From the NCBI GenBank assembly GCA_900316755.1, contig ONED01000012.1:1-39007 (forward strand): 39,007 nt of DNA. Reading direction: 5' to 3'. Shown here in pieces: positions 1 through 7,700 of the stretch. The translations under genes and the position numbers were made by a program. Each line of letters starts with the position of its first letter. The first letter of the stretch is position 1. The DNA is from an uncultured Eubacteriales bacterium (GTDB lineage: Bacteria > Bacillota > Clostridia > Lachnospirales > Lachnospiraceae). The notes under the pieces are model-generated. The model saw nothing but the letters and a program-made list of their open reading frames with translations, did not search any database and had not been told where the DNA came from.

Positions 1-1
1 C

Positions 2-163
2 AAGAACTTACAAGAGATACCAATAATAATGGTATCAATAGATGAACAGAATAGGTATGCCGACTTCGTCAAACAAGTCGACAAATCAAAAGTTGCAGTG
101 CAGAAGGCTTTAGAAGAAACACAGGTTTTGTTTGATTCATTAATGCAAAAATATTTTGGTTAG
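2..163 (+). CDS. hsdS: Type I restriction enzyme S subunit, 3' end only
   Basis: The reading frame is open from the window edge and ends at TAG 161-163, giving about 53 residues. The tail contains NRYADFVKQVDKSK and then ALEETQVLFDSLMQKYFG. This is the typical C-terminal conserved helix of HsdS, which packs between the two target-recognition domains and the HsdM subunits. HsdS sets the DNA sequence specificity of type I restriction-modification complexes. Both target-recognition domains lie upstream of the window, so specificity cannot be read. The Bro-N gene starts 21 bp downstream, and the hsdR gene of the presumed same system lies 4.5 kb downstream. The assignment rests on motif recognition of a short tail, but the context supports it. 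Confidence 0.82.
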   Translation, partial: KNLQEIPIIMVSIDEQNRYADFVKQVDKSKVAVQKALEETQVLFDSLMQKYFG

Positions 164-184
164 AAAAATTGGAGGAAATAATTA

Positions 185-1060
185 TTGGAGAAGGGTAAAA
201 TTCAAGTATTTGACAATCAACCAATCAGAACTGCTTGGGATGAAGAAAATGAGGAATGGTATTTTTCAATTGTTGATGTTGTGTGTGTATTAACTGAACA
301 GCCCGACAGAAGACATGGTGGAAAATATTGGAGTGTTTTGAAAACACGAATGAAGAAAGAAGGAAATCAGTTGACTACAAATTGTAGTCAACTGAAGCTT
401 AAATCAGATGATGGAAAGAGCTATAAAACTGATGTCGCGAATACAGAGCAACTTTTGCGGATTATTCAATCAATTCCATCAAAAAAGGCAGAGCCTTTTA
501 AATTATGGTTGGCTCAAGTTGGAAGAGAACGAATCGAAGAAATAATTGACCCGGAATTGACAATTGACAGAGCCCTGGAAACGTATTCGAAAAAAGGATA
601 TTCGGCAGATTGGATTAATCAAAGACTTCAAACGATTCGAGCCAGAAAAGAATTAACGGATGAATGGCAGGCACATGGAGTTGAGCGGGGAAAAGAGTAT
701 GCAATCCTAACGGATGAAGTAACAAAAGCTTGGTCAGGTATGAATACACGTCAATACAAAAGGTTAAAGGGGATAAAAAAAGAAAATCTTCGAGATAACA
801 TGAGTACATTGGAACTTGCTCTTAATATGTTAGCAGAAGCAACAACAACGGAACTAACTAAAGCACAAAATCCTCAAGGATTGGAGGAGAACAGAATTGT
901 TGCACAAACAGGAGGAAAGATTGCCGGTGAAGCCAGAGTGAGAATAGAAAAGGAAACTGGGAATCCTGTAATTACAAGTCAGAATGCAGGTAGTTTGAAT
1001 TCTGTTGTAACAGGTATGATTGAAGGAGTTACAAAAACGGAAAACAATAATAAAAACTAA
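185..1060 (+). CDS. Bro-N domain protein, DinD-like
   Basis: This 291-residue protein starts at TTG 185, with GGAGG at 171-175 placed 9 bases upstream; no ATG lies near this start. Residues about 8-110 match the Bro-N fold of phage antirepressors and baculovirus BRO proteins (IRTAWDEENEEWYFSIVDVV, then YWSVLKTRMKKEG and later LLRIIQSIPSKKAEPFKLWL). The remainder, with the WINQRLQTIRARKELTDEW stretch and a helical C-terminus, resembles the DNA-damage-inducible DinD group. Such genes occur repeatedly inside type I restriction loci, and this one sits directly between hsdS and a recombinase gene. Bro-N domains bind DNA; the role in restriction loci is not established. It could act as a local regulator or as a damage-responsive factor. 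Family assignment is confident, function is not. Confidence 0.85.
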   Translation: MEKGKIQVFDNQPIRTAWDEENEEWYFSIVDVVCVLTEQPDRRHGGKYWSVLKTRMKKEGNQLTTNCSQLKLKSDDGKSYKTDVANTEQLLRIIQSIPSKKAEPFKLWLAQVGRERIEEIIDPELTIDRALETYSKKGYSADWINQRLQTIRARKELTDEWQAHGVERGKEYAILTDEVTKAWSGMNTRQYKRLKGIKKENLRDNMSTLELALNMLAEATTTELTKAQNPQGLEENRIVAQTGGKIAGEARVRIEKETGNPVITSQNAGSLNSVVTGMIEGVTKTENNNKN

Positions 1061-1111
1061 AAGGGCAAAGGCTGGAGAAGGATGTTGGTATCAATGGAAG
1101 GAGATATCAGC

Positions 1112-2080
1112 ATGGAAGAAAAAATAGTAATGGTCTTAAATGAAATGTCGGAGTACTTATCAATTGCTCAGATGAAAAAACTGCAGGAAGTTATTCTAAA
1201 AAATTTTGCAGAAAATGAAGTTGAGAAAACAAATATTACAAATGATGAATTTTTGCAAATGTTTTTGGCAGCAAAGCGGGTGGAAGGATGTTCTGATAGG
1301 ACAATTCAATATTATAAGGTGACTGTAAATCATTTGTTTTCTCAGATTGAAACAGAGGTAAGAAAGATTTCAACGGAAGAAATACGAATCTACTTGGCAG
1401 AGTATCAGAAACGAAACAATTGTTCAAATGTGACGATTGATAATGTTAGAAGAAATATTTCGAGTTTTTTCTCGTGGCTTGAGGAAGAGGACTATATATT
1501 AAAAAGTCCGATGAAGCGTATTCATAAAATAAAAACAAAGACGGTTGTTAAGAATACTATTTCAGACGAAAGTATAGAAAAACTCCGGGATAATTGTACT
1601 GAACTTCGGGATTTGGCAATTATAGACTTGCTGTATTCAACCGGAATCCGAGTGGGAGAGTTGGTGAATTTGAATATAGATGACATTGATTTGGAAGGCC
1701 GAGAATGTGTTGTATATGGAAAGGGAGATAAGGAGAGACGAGTATACTTTGACGCGAAAGCAAAAGTACATTTAAAAAAATATATAGATGCCAGAACAGA
1801 TAGTAATTTAGCTCTATTTGTAACCTTAGATGCGCCTTATGATCGATTGAAGATTAGTGGAGTGGAAATACGATTGCGTCAACTCGGAAGACGGTTAAAC
1901 TTAGAAAGAGTGCATCCACATAAGTTCCGTCGAACCATGGCAACAAGAGCAATCGACAAAGGTATGCCGATTGAACAGGTACAAAAGATACTTGGACATT
2001 CGCAGATTGATACTACAATGCAGTACGCAATGGTAAATCAGAACAATGTAAAATCATCTCATCAAAAATACATGACTTAA
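1112..2080 (+). CDS. Tyrosine recombinase next to hsdS (possible specificity switch)
   Basis: This is a XerC/D-type tyrosine recombinase of 322 residues. I prefer the ATG at 1112 over the in-frame ATG at 1082, because GAAGGAGA at 1097-1104 sits 7 bases before it. An N-terminal SAM-like core-binding domain covers about residues 40-130. The catalytic domain shows R180 (STGIRVGEL), a lysine in GKGDKERRV (204-207), the H270-x-x-R273 box, H296 in LGHSQ and the nucleophile Y305 (TTMQY). All catalytic residues are present, so it should be active. Recombinases placed beside hsdS in Firmicutes and Bacteroidetes often invert specificity-domain cassettes between hsdS copies. That role is inferred here, because only the tail of one hsdS is visible. 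A terminator follows at 2106-2140. Confidence 0.88.
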   Translation: MEEKIVMVLNEMSEYLSIAQMKKLQEVILKNFAENEVEKTNITNDEFLQMFLAAKRVEGCSDRTIQYYKVTVNHLFSQIETEVRKISTEEIRIYLAEYQKRNNCSNVTIDNVRRNISSFFSWLEEEDYILKSPMKRIHKIKTKTVVKNTISDESIEKLRDNCTELRDLAIIDLLYSTGIRVGELVNLNIDDIDLEGRECVVYGKGDKERRVYFDAKAKVHLKKYIDARTDSNLALFVTLDAPYDRLKISGVEIRLRQLGRRLNLERVHPHKFRRTMATRAIDKGMPIEQVQKILGHSQIDTTMQYAMVNQNNVKSSHQKYMT

Positions 2081-2105
2081 GACAATTCGGATTGAACAAA
2101 ATCGC

Positions 2106-2140
2106 TGCGCGATGGCCTGCCAAGGCTGTGGCGCATTTTT
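2106..2140 (+). terminator. Rho-independent terminator after the hsdS-linked recombinase
   Basis: A stem of 12 positions with one mismatch and two G-U pairs (2106-2117 against 2124-2135) encloses a six-base loop and is followed by five T at 2136-2140. It lies 25 bp after the recombinase stop, so the hsdS-Bro-N-recombinase unit probably ends here. Confidence 0.75.
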
Positions 2141-2262
2141 CTTTCATTAAATCAAAATAAGCAGTGGAAACCAAGTCCTAATAGTAGTATTGTTAAGTTG
2201 CGACACCAAACAATCAAACAGGATCGACATTACCACTGCCTATGACAAGATTAACATTTTGC

Positions 2263-2290
2263 CGCTTAATTAGCAAGCGGTTTTATTATT
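2263..2290 (+). terminator. Hairpin with T-rich tail in the insertion element leader
   Basis: CCGCTT pairs with AAGCGG across a seven-base AT-rich loop, followed by TTTTATTATT. It could stop outside transcription from entering the element, or it may be part of the element's end structure. The stem is only six base pairs. Confidence 0.5.
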
Positions 2291-2298
2291 CCAATGCA

Positions 2299-2345
2299 CC
2301 TCCATGTGAGCAGTGATACCCAAAATTACTGACTTTACATGGAGG
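2299..2345 (+). promoter_or_regulatory. Hairpin that covers the ribosome binding site of the element recombinase
   Basis: CCTCCATGT at 2299-2307 is perfectly complementary to ACATGGAGG at 2337-2345, which contains the GGAGG ribosome binding site of the ATG at 2353. A second stem inside it pairs CAGTGAT with ATTACTG, with one G-U pair. Any transcript that starts upstream of 2299 would therefore fold its ribosome binding site into a stem. Several insertion sequences are known to use such structures to stop read-through transcripts from producing transposase. The structure is seen directly; the function is inferred. Confidence 0.7.
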
Positions 2346-2352
2346 ATTTATT

Positions 2353-3201
2353 ATGTACGAAAAATATTTATTACAGCTTGAGGAAGCCGGAAAAATCCGT
2401 AACCTCAAAGAGCGTTCCATTAACTGCTACAAAAACTATGTTTCCTATTTCCTGAATTACATGGAAAAAGTTCCGGAAGAGCTTACCTGTCAGGATGTTA
2501 GAGACTTTCTTCTTGCCAAGAAAGACGACGGTCTGAAAGCAACCACCCTCAACCTTTATAATTCAGCCATCCGCTTTTTCTATCGAAATGTACTTCACAT
2601 TCTTTGGGATGATATCACTGTTCCAAGGATGATGATAGAGCACAAACTACCTACCGTACTTTCTGTCGATGAAGTCGATAGACTTCTTGATGCTACAGAT
2701 GACCTGAAATACAAGGCTATGTTTGCTACCATGTATTCTTCCGGAATGCGTGTTTCCGAAGTAATCCACCTTCATTATGAGGATATTTCACGTACTAACA
2801 TGCAGATCCATATCCGGGATACAAAGAACCGGATGGACCGTTATACCATTCTGTCTGAAAGAAACCTTGCGCTTCTTACAGAATACTGGTTCAAAAAAGG
2901 CAGACCAAAAGGCATTCTGTTTCCGAATCAGTTTACAGGGCAGTATCTTACCGTAAGTACACTGGAACAGGTTATCCGCCGTTCTGCAGCGGCTGCCGGG
3001 TTATCCGGTGTTACTCCTCACTGCCTCCGTCACAGCTTTGCCACCCACCTTATGGAGCAAGGAGTGGAACAGCGGAATATTCAGGCATTGCTCGGACACC
3101 GCGATCCAAAATCCACTGAAGTTTATCTTCATGTCAGCAACAAATCCCTTATGGGCATCCGCAGTCCTTTTGACAGAAAGGATGGTGCAGCCAATGGATA
3201 A
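2353..3201 (+). CDS. Tyrosine recombinase of the IS91-like element
   Basis: This 282-residue phage-integrase-family protein starts at ATG 2353, with GGAGG 7 bases upstream. An N-terminal SAM-like DNA-binding domain covers about residues 5-85 (CYKNYVSYFLNYME). The catalytic domain carries R133 (SSGMRVSEV), K158 (DTKNRMDRY), H223-x-x-R226 (HCLRHSFATHL), H249 (LLGHRDPKST) and the nucleophile Y258 (TEVYLHV). The catalytic set is intact. The stop overlaps the start of the downstream transposase (ATGGATAA, 3194-3201), which suggests translational coupling. Recombinases of this type often precede IS91-like transposases in Firmicutes and Bacteroidetes, where they may resolve or integrate circular intermediates; that role is inferred. 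It is distinct from the hsdS-linked recombinase at 1112. Confidence 0.9.
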   Translation: MYEKYLLQLEEAGKIRNLKERSINCYKNYVSYFLNYMEKVPEELTCQDVRDFLLAKKDDGLKATTLNLYNSAIRFFYRNVLHILWDDITVPRMMIEHKLPTVLSVDEVDRLLDATDDLKYKAMFATMYSSGMRVSEVIHLHYEDISRTNMQIHIRDTKNRMDRYTILSERNLALLTEYWFKKGRPKGILFPNQFTGQYLTVSTLEQVIRRSAAAAGLSGVTPHCLRHSFATHLMEQGVEQRNIQALLGHRDPKSTEVYLHVSNKSLMGIRSPFDRKDGAANG

Positions 3202-4345
3202 ACCCACAGTACAGGATATTTTTCGCCGTTTTTATCCGGCATACCTTGTTCAGTATTCACCTTCTCCTATACAGGCAAAGGTTGCGCATAACATCATGAA
3301 CTGCAAGACCGGTGCCTACGGTGCAAATGTATGTGTATGTGAGGATTGTGGTTCCGTACAGATTCATTACAATTCCTGCCGCAACCGCTGTTGTCCCATG
3401 TGTCAGGCTGTTCCGAAGGAGATGTGGATGGATGCACGCAGGGAGGATGTCCTTGATGCTCCCTATTTCCATCTGGTTTTTAATGTTCCTGATATTCTAA
3501 ATCCGGTCATTTACAGTAACCAGAAACTCCTTTATGATGCCTTATACCATGCAGCTTCCGCAACCATCAGTGAACTGGCTGCCGACTCAAAGTATCTTGG
3601 TGCAAAAGTCGGTCATATCTGTATTTTACATACCTGGGGTTCTGAAATGAACTTTCATCCCCACATTCATACCATCCTGCTGGGTGGAGGACTGACTTCC
3701 AACAACCGGTGGATGGACAATGGCGAAAATTTCTTTCTTCCCATCCAAGTCATTTCTAAAGTGTTCCGCGGAAAATATCTGGAGGAACTAAAGAGGCTGT
3801 GGGAAGAGGATAAACTTGTATTTCATGGTACTGCTGAAAAGTTCCATAACCATTATACATTCAAGGAACTCTTGAATTCTTGTTATGGTACAGACTGGGT
3901 ACCTCATTGTAAAAAGACTTTCAATGGTGCGCAGTCTGTGATTAATTACCTCGGAAAATACACCCACCGTATTGCCATCAGCAATCATCGCATTATCCGC
4001 ATGGATGATGATACTGTTACCTTTTCAGTAAAGGATTACCGTAATGAGGGACAGTGGAAGGAACTGACCATTTCGGGTGTAGAGTTTGTCCGACGGTTTC
4101 TCATGCATGTACCACCAAGGCGTTTTGTCCGCATCAGGCACTACGGACTGCTATGTTCCCGTACTAAAAGCCAGAAGCTCACCCTTTGCAGAAATTTACT
4201 TGGATGTAAAAAGTATCTTTCAAAGCTTCGTGACATGGAAATGCCTGAAATATTGGAACATCTTTATGGCATCAAAGTTTGTGTGTGTAAAGCATGTGGT
4301 GGGCATCTCGGAAAGCCACAGATGAGAATGCCACTGCGCTGCTAA
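3194..4345 (+). CDS. IS91-family transposase (Y2 HUH rolling-circle type)
   Basis: This protein has 383 residues from the ATG at 3194. The frame is open further upstream, but that part only overlaps the recombinase gene, so I reject the longer form. An N-terminal zinc-binding region has paired cysteines at about residues 47-70 (CVCEDCG, then NSCRNRCCPMCQ). The HUH metal-binding motif is H157-I-H159 (FHPHIHT), and the two catalytic tyrosines are Y252 and Y256 in YLGKY. These define the Y2 transposase family, which nicks one strand at the origin end and transfers it by replicative strand displacement. A further cysteine cluster (CVCKACGG) lies near the C-terminus. No frameshift or internal stop is present, so the gene appears intact. 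It overlaps the upstream recombinase by 8 bp. Confidence 0.92.
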   Translation: MDKPTVQDIFRRFYPAYLVQYSPSPIQAKVAHNIMNCKTGAYGANVCVCEDCGSVQIHYNSCRNRCCPMCQAVPKEMWMDARREDVLDAPYFHLVFNVPDILNPVIYSNQKLLYDALYHAASATISELAADSKYLGAKVGHICILHTWGSEMNFHPHIHTILLGGGLTSNNRWMDNGENFFLPIQVISKVFRGKYLEELKRLWEEDKLVFHGTAEKFHNHYTFKELLNSCYGTDWVPHCKKTFNGAQSVINYLGKYTHRIAISNHRIIRMDDDTVTFSVKDYRNEGQWKELTISGVEFVRRFLMHVPPRRFVRIRHYGLLCSRTKSQKLTLCRNLLGCKKYLSKLRDMEMPEILEHLYGIKVCVCKACGGHLGKPQMRMPLRC

Positions 4346-4366
4346 AGAGCAACATGTAATACTTTC

Positions 4367-4390
4367 AAAAGCCTCAGTTTCTGAGGTTTT
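4367..4390 (+). terminator. Terminator-like hairpin after the IS91-like transposase
   Basis: CCTCAG pairs with CTGAGG around a three-base loop, extended by one G-U pair and an A-run against T-run, ending in four T. It starts 21 bp after the transposase stop. Confidence 0.65.
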
Positions 4391-4520
4391 ATCGTCATGC
4401 CCATTTGCCTGTTTTTTATAAAATGTTGTAGCTTTCATACCGAGAATCATATATAATCATGGACAGGAACAAAGAATTGAAAGTCCATAGGTTGCGGCTA
4501 CCCGGACGCTCACTTTGTTC

Positions 4521-4616
4521 AATTAGGTCAAATCGAAAATGGTGTAAACGAAGGGGCAGTTCTCTGCAATGTCAAAACTGCTTTTTCGTTTACACCATCA
4601 TCGATTGTAACCTAAA
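4521..4616. repeat. Long near-palindrome, MITE-like or structured RNA
   Basis: The core arms 4540-4561 and 4576-4597 (22 bases each) are complementary; three positions of a G-run pair with T as wobbles in RNA, so they mismatch only as DNA. The loop is 14 bases. With two mismatches the arms extend to 4531 and 4606, and with a one-base bulge out to about 4524 and 4615. There is no T-run after it, so it is not a simple terminator. It could be a small non-autonomous element made of two inverted repeats, an end of a lost insertion sequence, or part of a transcribed structured RNA. Confidence 0.6.
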
Positions 4617-4700
4617 GAATTTGGTGATTAATTGACAATATTTTTTCACAGTTCACAAAGATTACAATTTAGAAATACAGAATATGTAAGGAGGTTACCG

Positions 4701-7700
4701 ATGACCAACTTTGATTTTTTAAAACAAGAACCAAAATTCAATAGTTTTTCAGATGTAGCAGTAGCTGCAGAAAAAATCCTTAAGATTGACAAGGAATCCA
4801 GTGTGATTAACTGTCGCCGGGCTATGGAATTCGCTATCAAGTGGATGTATTCCGTAGACAAGTCATTAGAGATGCCATATCAGGACAATCTTATTAGTCT
4901 TATGAGCACAGAGGACTTCCATGACCTTGTGGATGATGCTTTGTGGAAACGTCTGGATTTGATTCGTAAGATTGGAAATCGTGCTGCGCATAACGGCAGA
5001 AAAATATCAGAAGATGAAGCGATTCTTTGCTTACAGAACTTGTTTATTTTTATGGATTATGTGTCATATTGCTATTCTGATTTCTATGAAGAGAGACAGT
5101 ATGATGTAAATCTGTTGAGCGAAACTTATGAAGAACCTGCAATGGTTAAATCTTCAGATGATGATGTGGATTTACAGGCGTTAATTGCTGAGAATAAAGC
5201 TCTTAAGGAAGAACTGACTGCTAAGCGTGCGGAACAACAGCAGACTTACATTCCAAAGCCTCTTGATTTATCTGAGTATAAGACAAGAAAGATTTATATT
5301 GATTCTATGCTTTTGGATGCAGGCTGGACAGAAGGAAAAGACTGGATTAATGAAGTGGAACTTCCTGGCATGCCTAACAAATCCGAAGTAGGCTTTGCGG
5401 ACTATGTTCTTTACGATGATATGCACCGACCACTTGCGGTAGTTGAAGCTAAGAGAACTTGTGTGGATGTTGCAAAGGGTAGACAACAGGCAAAACTATA
5501 TGCTGATTTATTAGAAGCAAAATACAAGAGAAGACCAGTGGTTTTTCTTACCAATGGTTTTGAAACGAGAATTATAGATAATCAGTATCCAGAGAGAAAG
5601 GTTGCGGTTATTTATTCGAAAAGAGATTTGGAGAAGCTTTTTAATCTTCAGACAATGAAGACAAGCCTAGGACACATTTCTGTAGATAAGAATATTGCAG
5701 GCCGTTATTATCAGGAAGGTGCAATCAAGGCCGTATGCGATGCATTTGACAATCGTAACCGTAGAAAGGCACTGCTTGTAATGGCTACTGGTTCCGGTAA
5801 AACAAGAACTGTAATTGCATTATGCAAGGTTCTTTTGGATGCCGGATGGGTTAAAAATATATTGTTTCTGGCGGATCGTAATTCGTTGGTTACACAGGCA
5901 AAAAGAAACTTTGTAAATCTTTTGCCTGATTTGTCATGCTCAAATCTTGTAGAAGAGAAAGATAATTGCACTGCACACTGTATTTTTTCTACCTATCAGA
6001 CCATGATGAACTGTATTGATTCGGTTCAGGATGATAATGGAAAGTTATTTACTTGTGGGCATTTTGACATCGTGATTTGTGATGAAGCACATAGGTCCAT
6101 TTACAACAAGTATAAAGATATATTTAATTATTTCGATGCTCCATTGGTAGGTCTTACGGCAACTCCAAAGGATGATATTGATAAGAATACTTACGGAATA
6201 TTTGATTTGGAAAACGGCGTGCCTACATATGGATATGAGCTTGCTCAGGCTGTAAAGGATGGTTATCTTGTAGACTTTACAACAGTTGAAACAAAGCTCA
6301 AATTTATTGAAGAAGGTATTGCATACGACGAATTGTCTGAAGAAGATAAAGCTGCATATGAAGAAACTTTTGAATTCGAAGATGGAGAACTACCTGAGAG
6401 GATTAATTCTTCGGCGTTAAATACATGGATATTTAACGAGGATACCATTAAGCAGGTACTTCATGTACTTATGCGAGACGGACTCAAGGTGGATTATGGT
6501 CAGAAGATTGGCAAAACAATTATTTTTGCCAAGAATCATGACCATGCGGAGAAAATACTGGAAATATTTAATAAGCAGTACCCGGAACTTAGCAAGAACG
6601 GACAGCCTTTTGCAAAGGTAATTGATAACTATATGACATACGCTCAGAGTGCTATTGATGAATTCTCTGATCCAAAGAAAATGCCTCAGATTGCAATCTC
6701 TGTAGATATGCTTGATACAGGTATTGATGTGCCGGAAGTCTTGAATCTTGTTTTTTTCAAAAAGGTTATGAGTAAAGCGAAGTTCTGGCAGATGATTGGT
6801 CGTGGTACCAGACTGTGTCCCGGACTTATGGATGGAGAAGATAAGGGCAAGTTCTACATCTTTGATTTCTGCGGGAATTTTGAGTTTTTTCGTATGAACC
6901 AAGGAAGACCTACTGCAAATATGATTGCTTTACAGGGAGCAATTTTCTCCCTTGAATTTGAAATCGTATATAAGCTTCAGAGTATTGAATATCAGATAGA
7001 CAGACTTGTTGAATACAGAAATAAACTTGTTGAGATGATGGCAGGCAAAGTACAGGAGCTAAACCGTGAAAACTTTGCAGTGAGACAACATTTGAAGTAT
7101 GTAGATACATATTCTGCCCCGCATAATTATCAATCAATCACATTTGAAGATACATTGATGGTTCGTGAAGAATTAGCGCCTCTTATTATGCCAGATGGAG
7201 ATGAAGCAAGTGCGGTTCGTTTCGACGCTTTGATGTATGGAATGGAATTAGCATATCTGGCGGGTAAGGGATATGGTCGTCATAGAAGTGACCTTTTCAG
7301 AAAGGTTGAAGGTATTGCAAGTGTAGCAAATATTCCTGAGATTCAGGTGCAGTCCGAACTTATCAATAAGATTCTTCATACAGACTATGTTGATAATGCC
7401 GGAATTGATGAATTTGAGCATGTCAGAGTGAGTCTTCGTAATTTGATGAAGTATTTACCTATAGGAATCATTAAGTATGATACAGATTTTACAGACGAAA
7501 TCTTGTCTACAGAGTGGAATGATTCTGAACTTGAAAATGATGAGCTGAAGAATTACAAGACTAAAGCTGAATTTTATGTTCGTCAGCATCAAGACAATAT
7601 AGCAATTGCAAAATTAAAGACAAATCAACCTTTGACCGAGGTGGATATAAAAAGTCTGGAGATGATTCTTTGGAATGAAGTAGGATCTAAGGATGACTAT

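Larger units (their letters stand above)
2161..4390 (+). mobile_element. IS91-like element carrying a tyrosine recombinase and a Y2 transposase
   Basis: Two overlapping genes, a tyrosine recombinase (2353-3201) and an IS91-family HUH transposase (3194-4345), form a compact cassette. They use more C-ending codons than the AT-rich restriction genes on either side. The left non-coding part contains GCAGTGG (2161-2167) matched by its complement at 2234-2240, a hairpin at 2263-2281 followed by a T-rich run, and a hairpin over the recombinase ribosome site at 2299-2345. The right side ends in a terminator-like hairpin at 4367-4390. IS91-type elements transpose by a rolling-circle-like mechanism, lack terminal inverted repeats and make no target duplication. 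The limits given are therefore only the outermost structures I can attach to the element; exact ends are undetermined. Confidence 0.7.
4346..4700. other. Gene-free, highly structured gap between the insertion element and hsdR
   Basis: No supported gene lies in these 355 bases. In order they contain the terminator-like hairpin (4367-4390), a perfect TATAAT at 4452-4457 with only a poorly spaced upstream hexamer (TTGTAG at 4426-4431, 20-base gap), a set of overlapping inverted repeats (4459-4524), a near-perfect long palindrome (4521-4616), a TTGACA at 4632-4637 without a well-spaced -10 box, and the hsdR ribosome binding site (4688-4694). The overlapping repeats are ATGGAC/GTCCAT (4459-4464 with 4483-4488), GAACAAAG/CTTTGTTC (4467-4474 with 4513-4520) and AATTGAA/TTCAATT (4475-4481 with 4518-4524). 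They cannot all pair at once. Confidence 0.7.

Noticed and set aside
3008..3193. N-terminal extension of the IS91-family transposase
   Set aside because: It lies wholly within the recombinase gene in another frame and has no family homology; the coupled ATG at 3194 fits better.
6417..6902. Minus-strand open frame of 161 codons inside hsdR
   Set aside because: It is antisense to the helicase motifs of hsdR, has no ribosome site, and its composition is that of a reversed coding strand.
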